A stretch of 17,751 nucleotides of DNA, taken from contig JAUXIZ010000007.1 in NCBI GenBank assembly GCA_030620855.1, positions 1 to 17,751 of the forward strand, written 5' to 3'. Below, piece after piece: positions 7,570-14,697 of this stretch. Positions within the stretch are counted from its first letter, which is position 1; each line of letters opens with the position of its first letter. The notes beneath the pieces are model-generated. The model saw nothing but the letters and a program-made list of their open reading frames with translations. It was not told the DNA's origin and made no database searches. A program made the position numbers and the translations under genes. Source of the DNA: a candidate division WWE3 bacterium. Lineage in GTDB: Bacteria > Patescibacteriota > WWE3 > 9FT-COMBO-53-11.

Positions 7570-8103
7570 TTACGGGGTTTCAAAACCCATTTCCTTAAGA
7601 ACTTTCACAAGTTGCTCCTCGTTTATCTCCCCATAGTGGACATACACGATAAGCCCGTTTTGGTCGATAATAAAGGAGTTTGGTATTCCCCTGCCCCAGT
7701 AGGACTTGAAGATCTCCGAATCCGAGTCCATGGTAATTGGGAACGAAAAATCAACCTCTCGACGGAAGGTTTCAACCTTGCTCCAGTTTTCCCCGACATT
7801 CACTCCAAGAATCAAGAATCCTTGAGCCTTGTAGTCTTGATAAACCTTTTCCAAAGCAGGCATCTCGTCCCGGCAGAAATCACACCAGGTTGCCCAGAAA
7901 TTAACCAGAACTACCTGGCCACGCAGGTCAGAAAGCGTAGCTAATCCCTCCAAATCTGGTGAATCTATGGCAAAATCCGGCGCAGGGCGACCTGGAAGAG
8001 GTGCCGGTGCTATCCGGATCTGATCGCTCTCGTACGGTACGGAAATACAAGCAGAAGCCAAAACCGCCATCAAAATAACGGGGAGTACAACTCGTAGTCT
8101 CAT
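7570..8103 (-). CDS. Thioredoxin-like lipoprotein (TlpA/ResA type)
   Basis: Probably reduces or exchanges disulphides in proteins outside the membrane. I chose the ATG at 8103 because an excellent Shine-Dalgarno (AAGGAGGAGA) lies directly before it; an upstream ATG at 8133 lacks one. The product has about 177 residues. It begins MRLRVVLPVILMAVLASAC, a lipoprotein signal peptide with a lipobox ending at the cysteine. The thioredoxin fold follows: APDFAIDS, VVLVNFWATWCDFCRDEMP with the active-site WCDFC, and the cis-proline loop RGIPNSFIID. ResA and TlpA proteins usually serve cytochrome or envelope-protein maturation; the cysteine-rich PBP tail in this window could be a client, but that is a guess. 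Divergent from the transporter genes, with a shared 174-bp regulatory region. Confidence 0.9.
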   Translation of the reverse strand: MRLRVVLPVILMAVLASACISVPYESDQIRIAPAPLPGRPAPDFAIDSPDLEGLATLSDLRGQVVLVNFWATWCDFCRDEMPALEKVYQDYKAQGFLILGVNVGENWSKVETFRREVDFSFPITMDSDSEIFKSYWGRGIPNSFIIDQNGLIVYVHYGEINEEQLVKVLKEMGFETP

Positions 8104-8148
8104 TTCTCCTCCTTCGTGTTGAATTACTAACATCCTATCCTATAAGTT

Positions 8149-8177
8149 GTATTAAGGCAAGAAGGTGCCTCGGTCAA
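8149..8177 (-). promoter_or_regulatory. Candidate promoter of the TlpA-like gene
   Basis: On the minus strand TTGACC (8177-8172), a 17-nt spacer and TAATAC (8154-8149). The -35 box is good; the -10 box matches the consensus in only three positions. Its -35 box mirrors the one that faces oppA. Confidence 0.4.
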
Positions 8178-8184
8178 CCGCCGG

Positions 8185-8196
8185 CGTGTATACACG
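8185..8196. promoter_or_regulatory. Perfect 12-bp palindrome between divergent -35 boxes; candidate operator
   Basis: CGTGTATACACG is its own reverse complement. It lies in the 20 bp between two outward-facing TTGACC boxes (8172-8177 on the minus strand, 8198-8203 on the plus strand). It overlaps a second small palindrome, CGCCGGCG (8179-8186). A dimeric regulator bound here could control both the TlpA-like gene and the transporter genes. No regulator gene is present in the window. Confidence 0.45.
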
Positions 8197-8197
8197 T

Positions 8198-8226
8198 TTG
8201 ACCTATAAGCGCTTTCGTGGTAAACA
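8198..8226 (+). promoter_or_regulatory. Candidate promoter of the transporter operon
   Basis: TTGACC (8198-8203), a 17-nt spacer and TAAACA (8221-8226); the -10 box is weak. Transcription would begin near 8233, directly at a small hairpin (8234-8249). Confidence 0.4.
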
Positions 8227-8233
8227 TATTGCA

Positions 8234-8249
8234 AGGCAGTTTCCTGCCT
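8234..8249 (+). promoter_or_regulatory. Hairpin at the predicted 5' end of the oppA mRNA
   Basis: AGGCAG-TTTC-CTGCCT, a 6-bp perfect stem with a 4-nt loop, 16 nt before the Shine-Dalgarno. It has no T-run, so it is not a terminator; it may protect the mRNA 5' end. Confidence 0.35.
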
Positions 8250-8277
8250 ATTACAACCTAATCTCAGGAGGTGAGAC

Positions 8278-9900
8278 TTGAAAAACTTGCGAATCTTGTC
8301 TTTTGTTTTACTTTTGGGCTTGGTTTTGGGAGCTTGCGGGGGAACGGAAAACACGGAACCTTCCGAGTTTACGCCCCCGGCTTCGAGCCAACGTCCTCCA
8401 GTTTTGCATCTTTTGGGCGCCTATCCCCCAACCCGGGATCCACATCTGGCAACCGACGCTACGTCGGCCAGCTACATCGTGGAGATCTACTCAGGGCTTG
8501 TGACGATCGACCCGGATCTCAACATCGTTCCCGATATCGCCACATCGTGGGATATCTCGGACGACGGAACGGTCTATACCTTCCATCTGCGAGACGATGT
8601 TCTTTTCCACAACGGCAAGCCGGTTACGGCCGAGGATTTTAAGTGGTCCATTGAGCGCGCGTGCGCTCCGGAAACGACCTCGCCTGTGGCTGATACCTAC
8701 TTGGGCGACATCCTTGGATGCCGCGAGAAGCTTCGCGGAGAGACCTTTAACGTCTCGGGGGTTTCCTGGAGCGATGACTACACGCTTGAAATCGCCATTG
8801 ATGCCCCCCGCCACTACTTCCTGGCAAAGCTGACCTACCCAACTGCTTTTGTCCTTGATCGGGACAACGTCGGGCAGGATAGGCCTAACCACCCGTGGAC
8901 GGATAACCCCGTGGGGACCGGACCGTTTCGACTGAACCGGTACACCCAGGGTGAGGAATTGATCCTCGTTCGAAACACCTACTACTACGGCGATCCTATG
9001 CCGCAAGTGGAGCGGGTTGAGTTCATGATCTCGGGCGGATCCCCTATGATCCTTTACGAGACGGATATGCTCGATTCCACACCGGTGGGTTTGCAGGATC
9101 TGGATCGAGTAACCGACTCGAACGATCCTTTGAACGCTGAGTTGGAGATCGTACCCCAGCTTTCGACCGGGTACATCGCTCTCAACGCGGATCAGCCGCC
9201 TTTCGACGATCCCAATATACGCCTGGCCTTTATCATGGCTGTGGATCGGGAAAAAATCGTCCAAGTGGTTTTGCAGGGTGCCGTACAGTATGCTCCCGGG
9301 GTCTTACCTCCTGGAATGCCGGGATACGATCCCAATGTCCAGGGAATTCCTTACGACCCGGAGCGAGCTCGACAGCTTATTGCTGAAAGCTCCTACGGAT
9401 CGGTGGAGAACCTGCCGGACGTCATTATCAACGTTTCCGGCGGTGGAGGTGCTCCGCCCGGTGCGGTTGAGGCAATGCTGGAAATGTGGAGAAACAACCT
9501 CGGAATTGAGGTACTCCTGCAGCAAACGGAGTACTCGGTCTTCTTGGTTGATGTCTCTCAACGCCCCAACCCCTACCAGATGTTTTCTTTGGGGTGGATC
9601 GCTGACTATCCGGATCCGCAAGACTTCTTGGAGATTCTCTTCCACAGCGAGAGCCTTGACAACAAGGTGGGTTACAACAACCCCGAAGTTGACCGGCTCT
9701 TGAACGAAGCTGCAGTCGAGAACGATCTCGAGCGCCGAGTTGAGCTGTATCGGCAAGTCGAGCGGCTCATCATCGAGGACGGGGTGTGGCTCACGACCAG
9801 TCACGGTAAGAACTACACTCTCACGAAGCCATGGGTTACGGGTTTGGTTAATCCTCCCATGGTTATTGAACGGCTGAAGTACGTCTCTATCGAGCCGTAA
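8278..9900 (+). CDS. ABC transporter substrate-binding lipoprotein, peptide/nickel family (SBP_bac_5, OppA-like)
   Basis: Captures a ligand, probably oligopeptides, outside the membrane and hands it to the permeases encoded next. The 540-residue length is typical. The start is TTG at 8278, supported by AGGAGGT (8266-8272) at ideal spacing. The first 20 residues are a lipoprotein signal with lipobox LGAC (C20). Family hallmarks include LRDDVLFHNGKPVTAEDFKW near residue 105-125 and NPVGTGPFRLNRY near 210, with a C-terminal half containing NKVGYNNPEVDRLLNEA and KPWVTGLVNPP. The gene is followed by a strong terminator before the permease genes, so it is likely made in excess over them. GC is higher than in the translation genes. 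Exact ligand cannot be read from sequence: peptides, nickel and sugars are all known in this family. Confidence 0.93.
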   Translation: MKNLRILSFVLLLGLVLGACGGTENTEPSEFTPPASSQRPPVLHLLGAYPPTRDPHLATDATSASYIVEIYSGLVTIDPDLNIVPDIATSWDISDDGTVYTFHLRDDVLFHNGKPVTAEDFKWSIERACAPETTSPVADTYLGDILGCREKLRGETFNVSGVSWSDDYTLEIAIDAPRHYFLAKLTYPTAFVLDRDNVGQDRPNHPWTDNPVGTGPFRLNRYTQGEELILVRNTYYYGDPMPQVERVEFMISGGSPMILYETDMLDSTPVGLQDLDRVTDSNDPLNAELEIVPQLSTGYIALNADQPPFDDPNIRLAFIMAVDREKIVQVVLQGAVQYAPGVLPPGMPGYDPNVQGIPYDPERARQLIAESSYGSVENLPDVIINVSGGGGAPPGAVEAMLEMWRNNLGIEVLLQQTEYSVFLVDVSQRPNPYQMFSLGWIADYPDPQDFLEILFHSESLDNKVGYNNPEVDRLLNEAAVENDLERRVELYRQVERLIIEDGVWLTTSHGKNYTLTKPWVTGLVNPPMVIERLKYVSIEP

Positions 9901-9911
9901 GTCGTCTACTA

Positions 9912-9950
9912 AAACCCACCACTCCGCGTATGCGGTGGGGTGGGTTTCTT
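9912..9950 (+). terminator. Intrinsic terminator between the binding protein and permease genes
   Basis: AAACCCACC (9912-9920) pairs perfectly with GGTGGGTTT (9939-9947); an inner CCGC/GCGG stem extends it. TTTCTT closes the structure. It lies 11 nt after the stop codon and would reduce transcription into the permeases, a common device to raise binding protein over permease. Confidence 0.8.
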
Positions 9951-10043
9951 TGAAGGTAAAAGCATAACTTCCGTGCGATTCGGAAGGCCTTCTCCAAAAA
10001 AGCACTTTACTAAAAAATCTCGAAAGAAAGGAGAAAAATACCT

Positions 10044-10976
10044 ATGTACGGCTATCTGATTAGGCGCGTACTTTGGATTCCTCTGCTTCTTGCGGTGATC
10101 ACCTTCTTGGTCTTTATCCTTGGAGTTTACGGACCAGGTGACCCCATCCAGCTGATGCTTGGACAGCACGCCAATCCGGAAACGGTCGCGCGCCTTAAAC
10201 ATGAGCTGGGATTGGACCGGCCTCTTTTGGTCCAGTACGCAGACTACGTGTCCAAGCTCTTACACGGGGACCTTGGGACATCGCTTAAGTTCCGCGGACA
10301 ACCTGTTTCGCGGCTGATCAGTAGATGCCTTGGAGTTTCCATTCCGTTGAACGTTGTTACTTTGGGGTGGAGCATACCCTTGGGAATACTAATGGGGGTT
10401 GTTGCCGCTTACAAAGAAGATACAGCCCTAGATCGGGCGATCGTTTTGACCGTGGTTATCGGTATCTCGATGCCGGTCTTTGCCATTGCGCCGATTCTCC
10501 TGTATTTCTTTGCGGTGAAAGCACACATTCTCCCCCCGGGCGGATGGGATGGGATCTTCTCTGCAAATGTGATCCTTCCCGCTATCGTCCTGGGAATTGG
10601 TCCGTTGGCGGTAATGGTTAGGCAAACCAGAGCCGCGGTTCTTCAGACCATATCTGAGATGTATGTCACGACCGCAAGGGCAAAGGGCCTTCTGCCAAAA
10701 AAGATCATGTTCAAGCATATTATGCCCAACGCCTTAATCCCCGTCTTAACCATTGTGGGATTGATGATGGGATCGCTGGTTGGAGGAGCTTTTATCACCG
10801 AGTTGCTCTTTGGTATCCCCGGCTGTGGAAGGGTTGCTTTTGAAACCTTCACGGCCCGAGATTATCCTATGATAATGGCGTTCACCATCCTTGGTGCGAC
10901 TGCTTTTATCTTGAGCAACCTCTTGATAGACATCCTCTACTTCGTCATTGATCCGAGAATTAGGAGGCCGAAGTGA
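10044..10976 (+). CDS. Peptide-type ABC transporter permease (OppB/DppB-like)
   Basis: Inner-membrane channel subunit; 310 residues, typical. One N-terminal membrane helix (about residues 8-28) is followed by the family's extracytoplasmic segment (LGLDRPLLVQYADYVSKLLH and GDLGTSLKFRG) and five further helices. The cytoplasmic EAA loop that docks the ATPase is intact (YVTTARAKGLLPKKIMFKHI, about 207-226). The C-terminus ILYFVIDPRIRR is characteristic. The ATG at 10044 is preceded by AAAGGAG about 11 nt upstream. The 143-nt gap from oppA carries the terminator and a second small hairpin (9968-9986), so either readthrough or an unseen promoter feeds it. It overlaps the next permease as GTGA. Confidence 0.94.
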   Translation: MYGYLIRRVLWIPLLLAVITFLVFILGVYGPGDPIQLMLGQHANPETVARLKHELGLDRPLLVQYADYVSKLLHGDLGTSLKFRGQPVSRLISRCLGVSIPLNVVTLGWSIPLGILMGVVAAYKEDTALDRAIVLTVVIGISMPVFAIAPILLYFFAVKAHILPPGGWDGIFSANVILPAIVLGIGPLAVMVRQTRAAVLQTISEMYVTTARAKGLLPKKIMFKHIMPNALIPVLTIVGLMMGSLVGGAFITELLFGIPGCGRVAFETFTARDYPMIMAFTILGATAFILSNLLIDILYFVIDPRIRRPK

Positions 10977-11875
10977 ACTTCAAAGAGGTAATGAAAGAAC
11001 TTGTAAGAAATCGGCCTGCCCTTTTCGGGCTTGTAATCGTTACAGCGCTGTTTCTTACCGGTATTTTTGCCCCTTGGCTAGCACCTTCTCACTACCGAGA
11101 ACAAAACTTGGATGGAGTCAACCTTTCGATTTCTTGGGAACATCCCTTGGGAACGGACAGGTTGGGCCGGGATATCTTTTCCCGGATCATCTGGGGAGCC
11201 AGAACCGCAAGTTTTGTGGTCGTGATTACGCTGGCTCTTGGAACACCGATGGGAATAATCTTTGGAGCGGTCGCAGGATCCTTCGGCGGCGTTATAGACA
11301 CAGTCATAATGCGCATCGCCGACATCTTGTTTGCCTTCCCGGGAATGCTTCTGATATTTTTCCTGGCGGCAACGCTGGGACCAAGAATTGACGCCTTGGC
11401 AAGAAGTACTGAATTTCTTGATCCGTTGGTTAAAGGCGGCTACATCGACTACGTAGTCGTTATTGCAACGCTGGCTCTTATCGGATGGGCAGGCATGGCA
11501 CGGTTAGTTCGCAGCCAGTTCTTGTCTATCAAAGAGCGCGACTACATCGATGCCGCCCGCGGTCTTGGAGCTTCCAACTTGCGCGTCATCTTCCAGCACA
11601 TCCTTCCTAACACCCTGAGCCCAATCATTGTCGCTTTGTCAATGGGAGCCGGAGGAGTGATTCTGTCGGAGGCGTTCTTGTCTTTTTTGGGAATAGGGAT
11701 CAGACCGCCCAATCCTTCGTGGGGGGCGATGATCTTTGCCAACTATCAGTTCTGGAGAACCCAGCCAATGCTGGTTTGGGTGCCTGGACTGGTCATTGGG
11801 ATCATAATCTTGGCTTTCAATTTCCTAGGCGACGGCTTAAACCGCGCCTTCAACCCGTTCTCTAAAAGGAGGTAA
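10973..11875 (+). CDS. Peptide-type ABC transporter permease (OppC/DppC-like)
   Basis: Second channel subunit, pairing with the preceding permease; 300 residues. It starts with GTG at 10973, overlapping the previous stop (GTGA), with AGGAGG 5 nt upstream (10962-10967). The N-terminal helix (LFGLVIVTALFLTGIFAPWL) and the family hallmark HPLGTDRLGRDIFSRIIWGAR are present. The EAA loop YIDAARGLGASNLRVIFQHI lies around residues 191-210, and SEAFLSFLGIGIRPPNPSWG follows as in DppC. The intact EAA loops in both permeases imply that ATPases exist, yet no OppD/OppF gene follows here. Confidence 0.94.
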   Translation: MNFKEVMKELVRNRPALFGLVIVTALFLTGIFAPWLAPSHYREQNLDGVNLSISWEHPLGTDRLGRDIFSRIIWGARTASFVVVITLALGTPMGIIFGAVAGSFGGVIDTVIMRIADILFAFPGMLLIFFLAATLGPRIDALARSTEFLDPLVKGGYIDYVVVIATLALIGWAGMARLVRSQFLSIKERDYIDAARGLGASNLRVIFQHILPNTLSPIIVALSMGAGGVILSEAFLSFLGIGIRPPNPSWGAMIFANYQFWRTQPMLVWVPGLVIGIIILAFNFLGDGLNRAFNPFSKRR

Positions 11876-11879
11876 TAGG

Positions 11880-12539
11880 GTGAGAGATTTGGCAGGACGT
11901 TTCGTAGGTTTCTTGGGAGCAAACCGGCTACGTTTGCTCACTATCCTTTTTCTTTTGACAGCTGTTGTCCTGATCGTTCTACAATTTCAGACCAACAGTA
12001 TTTTGGCCCGGACGGTTGGAAAACTCGCGGCCAGCAACGAGCTTCTGGGACAAGAGATGAGCGCTCAGAACGTCGTGATCGGCCAGCTTACCCAGGAGAA
12101 GACAGCGCTGGAGGATACAGTCGCGCAGGCGACGCAACTTCTCCAGCAGTCGGTTTCTATCGATCAGGTATTATGGTGCACCGATGGGCCTATACCCGCG
12201 GAGGTTTTGTCGGGAGAGGTGGATCTTGCCTTAAGGTATGTTGACGCCTTGCCGACGGAAGTACGGCCGTTGCGCTTGTGTGTCGATCTATGGAGCATCT
12301 TCGGATCTCCGCAAACCGGAGAGATATACATCTCCATAACCCGGGAATTTCAGGGCGGTGCCGGAGAGCGATTCATTGTTTATCTGGAACCCGTTCCTGA
12401 ACAGCCTGACTTCGTTTGGATTTCGGGCCACTATAACCTGATCACCCACGAGTTTGTTCCGCTCGTTCGCGAGGAGATCCCAGAGGTTCCGGTTGACGAA
12501 CCTCAGGTAGTAGAGGAACCCGCTCAACTTGGCGAATAA
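11880..12539 (+). CDS. Unknown membrane-anchored coiled-coil protein in the transporter operon
   Basis: I do not recognise a family. The 219-residue protein starts with GTG at 11880, with AGGAGGT (11867-11873) at good spacing, 4 nt after the preceding permease stop, so it is almost certainly co-transcribed. Basic residues precede one membrane helix at about 18-36 (LLTILFLLTAVVLIVLQF). Residues 40-92 look like a coiled coil (many Ala, Leu, Gln and Glu, no Pro). A small globular region follows (about 93-195) with two cysteines, C100 and C134, that could form a disulphide, and a tail rich in Pro, Glu and Val. The likely topology is N-terminus inside and the rest outside. A role in assembling the transporter or tethering it to the envelope is only a guess from position. 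A terminator closes the operon directly after it. Confidence 0.85.
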   Translation: MRDLAGRFVGFLGANRLRLLTILFLLTAVVLIVLQFQTNSILARTVGKLAASNELLGQEMSAQNVVIGQLTQEKTALEDTVAQATQLLQQSVSIDQVLWCTDGPIPAEVLSGEVDLALRYVDALPTEVRPLRLCVDLWSIFGSPQTGEIYISITREFQGGAGERFIVYLEPVPEQPDFVWISGHYNLITHEFVPLVREEIPEVPVDEPQVVEEPAQLGE

Positions 12540-12548
12540 GCCAAAAAA

Positions 12549-12580
12549 AAGCCCCAGTCTTCGAAATGAAGCTGGGGCTT
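12549..12580. terminator. Bidirectional terminator between convergent genes
   Basis: AAGCCCCAG and CTTC (12549-12562) pair with GAAG and CTGGGGCTT (12568-12580) around a GAAAT loop, with one unpaired T. On the minus strand it is followed by eight T, an ideal end for the protease gene; on the plus strand AAGTTTTG follows, a weaker end for the transporter operon. Confidence 0.88.
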
Positions 12581-12599
12581 AAGTTTTGTCCAAAAGCAG

Positions 12600-13832
12600 T
12601 TACGGAGCGGGCGAACCAATTTGCTCAAGCAGGACCTCAACAGCTCTTGTCAGAGCGCGGTCGGTTCCTCGCTGTCTTTCTGCAGGCGAGGTAGGAACGC
12701 GGATGTCCGGCTGAACCCCGACCCCGTGGACTATGATTCCCTTGGGGGAACGGAATTCGTGGTCAACCACCATCGTCAAACTGCCGTCAGGAAGCGGGAT
12801 TGGCGTTTGTCCAACCCCTTTACCGAGGGTGGTATCCCCAATGAGGATACCCCGCCCATAGTCCTTGAGAGCGGCGGCAACAAGCTCGGAGGAACTGGCC
12901 GAACCCTGGTCGATGAGAACCACCAAGGGAATGTCCTGAGCAACCCCTCCCGGCCAGGTAGCCAAGGTGTAGTAGGCACCATCCGATGAGTAGATCTGAG
13001 CAGCCGGCTTTCCGCCAGGAACAAACTGCGATAGGATTTGGATACCAGCTGTCTGATGACCTCCGGGGTTGCCGCGAAGATCCAGGATAATCGCTTCCAC
13101 CCCGTCCTCATTGAGAAACTGTTTTAGAGCTTCCCTAACTTCATCGGCAGCCGTATCACCAAAAATCTCCAAAGAGATGTAGCCAACCTGCCCATCGCCT
13201 AAAATACGGGTCAGAACGCTGGGAGTAGGAACGAAATCTCGCGTTACATCAACATCAAGCCGGCCTTCACCAATTCGGAAAATGGTGAGCGTGGTTGTGC
13301 TACCCGCTTCACCGCGGAGCAGTCCGCTTCGGATTTCCCAAGGGACGCCCTCGATACTCTCACCATCAACGGCGATGAGCACATCACCTGGTTTCAGCCC
13401 GGCTCTTTCCGCAGGACCGTCAGGCATTGTAGAAACAATAATCGTTTGGCCGTTTTCGATGGTGATTCTCACGCCGATACCGGCAAACCCTCCCGCCATC
13501 ATGGATCTGTTGATCTTGGCCCTAAGGGGGTTGAAGTAGTAGGTGAACTCGGCACCTTCGCCCGGAAGCGTGTCAATCATCCCTTGAATCGCGCCCTCGA
13601 TCATCTCCTCGTCAGTAGGGAGACTGAAATAGAAGCGATCTTGGATAACTTCAAACATCTGGATCAAGGGAGCAAACTTAGCAAGACGCTCATTTGTAAT
13701 GGTGCTCAAAACGATCTGGCCTTCAGTGGGCTGGTTTTGGCGAAGGCCAAAGAAATAACCTCCACCAAAGATTGCTCCTAAAACCAAAAGAACAAATAGG
13801 GTCAAGCTAAGACGCTTGCGAATGCGTTTCAC
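12600..13832 (-). CDS. C-terminal processing peptidase, S41 family
   Basis: Membrane-anchored serine protease that trims or degrades proteins outside the cytoplasm at their C-termini. The GTG start at 13832 is chosen because AAGGAGG lies 5 nt upstream. Its 410 residues comprise a basic N-terminus and membrane helix (about 8-29), a helical region, and a PDZ domain (about 113-200) with GGFAGIGVRI and GPAERAGLKPGDVLIAVDGE. The protease core holds LRGNPGG (252-258) and the catalytic Ser-Lys pair: S313 in GSASSSE and K338 in TTLGKGVGQ. The 25-residue spacing is the same as in characterised CtpB and Tsp. It has its own near-consensus promoter and terminator, so it is a single-gene unit. Possible clients include the PBP and lipoproteins coded nearby, by location only. 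Confidence 0.95.
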   Translation of the reverse strand: MKRIRKRLSLTLFVLLVLGAIFGGGYFFGLRQNQPTEGQIVLSTITNERLAKFAPLIQMFEVIQDRFYFSLPTDEEMIEGAIQGMIDTLPGEGAEFTYYFNPLRAKINRSMMAGGFAGIGVRITIENGQTIIVSTMPDGPAERAGLKPGDVLIAVDGESIEGVPWEIRSGLLRGEAGSTTTLTIFRIGEGRLDVDVTRDFVPTPSVLTRILGDGQVGYISLEIFGDTAADEVREALKQFLNEDGVEAIILDLRGNPGGHQTAGIQILSQFVPGGKPAAQIYSSDGAYYTLATWPGGVAQDIPLVVLIDQGSASSSELVAAALKDYGRGILIGDTTLGKGVGQTPIPLPDGSLTMVVDHEFRSPKGIIVHGVGVQPDIRVPTSPAERQRGTDRALTRAVEVLLEQIGSPAP

Positions 13833-13872
13833 GTCTTCCTCCTTTCAAAGGATTTAGTTTATGGTTGAGTAA

Positions 13873-13901
13873 ATAATACTATCGGGCCAGAGTGGTGTCA
13901 A
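13873..13901 (-). promoter_or_regulatory. Strong sigma-70-type promoter of the S41 protease gene
   Basis: On the minus strand TTGACA (13901-13896), a 17-nt spacer and TATTAT (13878-13873). Transcription would begin near 13866, about 34 nt before the GTG start. It is the best promoter match in the window. Confidence 0.8.
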
Positions 13902-13965
13902 CTCAAATTTTCGATTCTCAGATAATAAAGTCTTCTTAAATCAGTAAAAAGTCGCATACAGGTAA

Positions 13966-14042
13966 TGGTGGGCAGTAGAGGATTCGAACCTCTGACCTCA
14001 GCAATGTCAATGCTGCGCTCTAACCAACTGAGCTAACCGCCC
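13966..14042 (-). tRNA. tRNA-Val (GAC)
   Basis: Full cloverleaf on the minus strand: acceptor GGGCGGT/ACTGCCC, D-arm GCTC/GAGC, anticodon stem CAGCA/TGCTG around TTGACAT (anticodon GAC), and T-arm AGAGG-TTCGAAT-CCTCT. Discriminator A; CCA is encoded. It lies 39 nt after clpP on the same strand. Confidence 0.97.
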
Positions 14043-14081
14043 AAAATCCAGCGCGCAAATATATGATAACACGGGAGAAAA

Positions 14082-14663
14082 CTATTTAATGATCTTATCA
14101 ATCAAACCGTAGCGTTTGGCTTCTTCCGGGGTCATATTGACGTCTCGATCAATATCGTTTAAAACCTTGGTTTTAGTCTGTCCGGCGTGCTTTGCGAGAG
14201 TTTCTGCGTAAAGATCTTTAAGCCTTAAAATCTCTTTAGCGGATATTTCTATATCGGAAGCTTGACCTCCTGCTTCACCTACTGGCTGGTGCATATGCAC
14301 CAGGGTATGGGAAAGTGCCGCTCGTTTGTCTTTTGCGCCTGATGCCAAAATGAGAGTTGCTGCCGATGCCGCCACCCCAACCGCAATGGTCGAGATAGGA
14401 TTGCTTAACTGCTGTATAGTGTCATAGATTGCAAAAGCGGCATAAGCGGATCCTCCGGGAGAGTTAATATACATTTTTATCTCTTTTTTGGGGTCTTGCT
14501 GCTGCAAAAGTAAAAGTTGGGCAATAACTACGTTTGCCAACCCATCGGAAATCGGACCGGCCAAAAAAACTATTCGTTCCTTAAGGAGCCGGGAAAAGAT
14601 ATCGGAGACGCGCTCGCCTCTGGGGGTCTGTTCAACTATGTAAGGGATCGGATATGATGGCAT
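14082..14663 (-). CDS. clpP: ATP-dependent Clp protease proteolytic subunit
   Basis: Serine protease that forms a double seven-membered ring and degrades proteins fed by ClpX or ClpA/C. Its 193 residues are normal for the family. The catalytic triad is visible: S100 in GVAASAATLILASG, H125 in HTLVHMHQP and D174 in DRDVNMTPEEA. The adjacent YINSPGGSAYAAFAIYD is conserved. It lies 34 nt downstream of tig, the order also seen in E. coli (tig-clpP-clpX), but clpX is not next; a tRNA-Val follows instead. No Shine-Dalgarno precedes the ATG; the gap holds an AT-rich 8-bp direct repeat. Confidence 0.97.
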   Translation of the reverse strand: MPSYPIPYIVEQTPRGERVSDIFSRLLKERIVFLAGPISDGLANVVIAQLLLLQQQDPKKEIKMYINSPGGSAYAAFAIYDTIQQLSNPISTIAVGVAASAATLILASGAKDKRAALSHTLVHMHQPVGEAGGQASDIEISAKEILRLKDLYAETLAKHAGQTKTKVLNDIDRDVNMTPEEAKRYGLIDKIIK

Positions 14664-14665
14664 TT

Positions 14666-14688
14666 CTAATAAATTCTAGACTAATAAA
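14666..14688. repeat. 8-bp direct repeat before clpP
   Basis: CTAATAAA occurs at 14666-14673 and again at 14681-14688, a 15-bp period, in the short gap between tig and clpP. It might be a protein or RNA binding site, or chance in AT-rich DNA. Confidence 0.4.
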
Positions 14689-14697
14689 CTCTCACTA

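Noticed and set aside
8103..8133. Upstream ATG at 8133 as the start of the TlpA-like gene
   Set aside because: It has no Shine-Dalgarno and would place ten polar residues before the signal peptide; the ATG at 8103 has an ideal Shine-Dalgarno.
8491..10005. Two long open frames on the minus strand (8491-9264 and 9304-10005)
   Set aside because: Both are antisense shadows of the substrate-binding protein gene, which has a clear signal peptide, family motifs and a strong Shine-Dalgarno.
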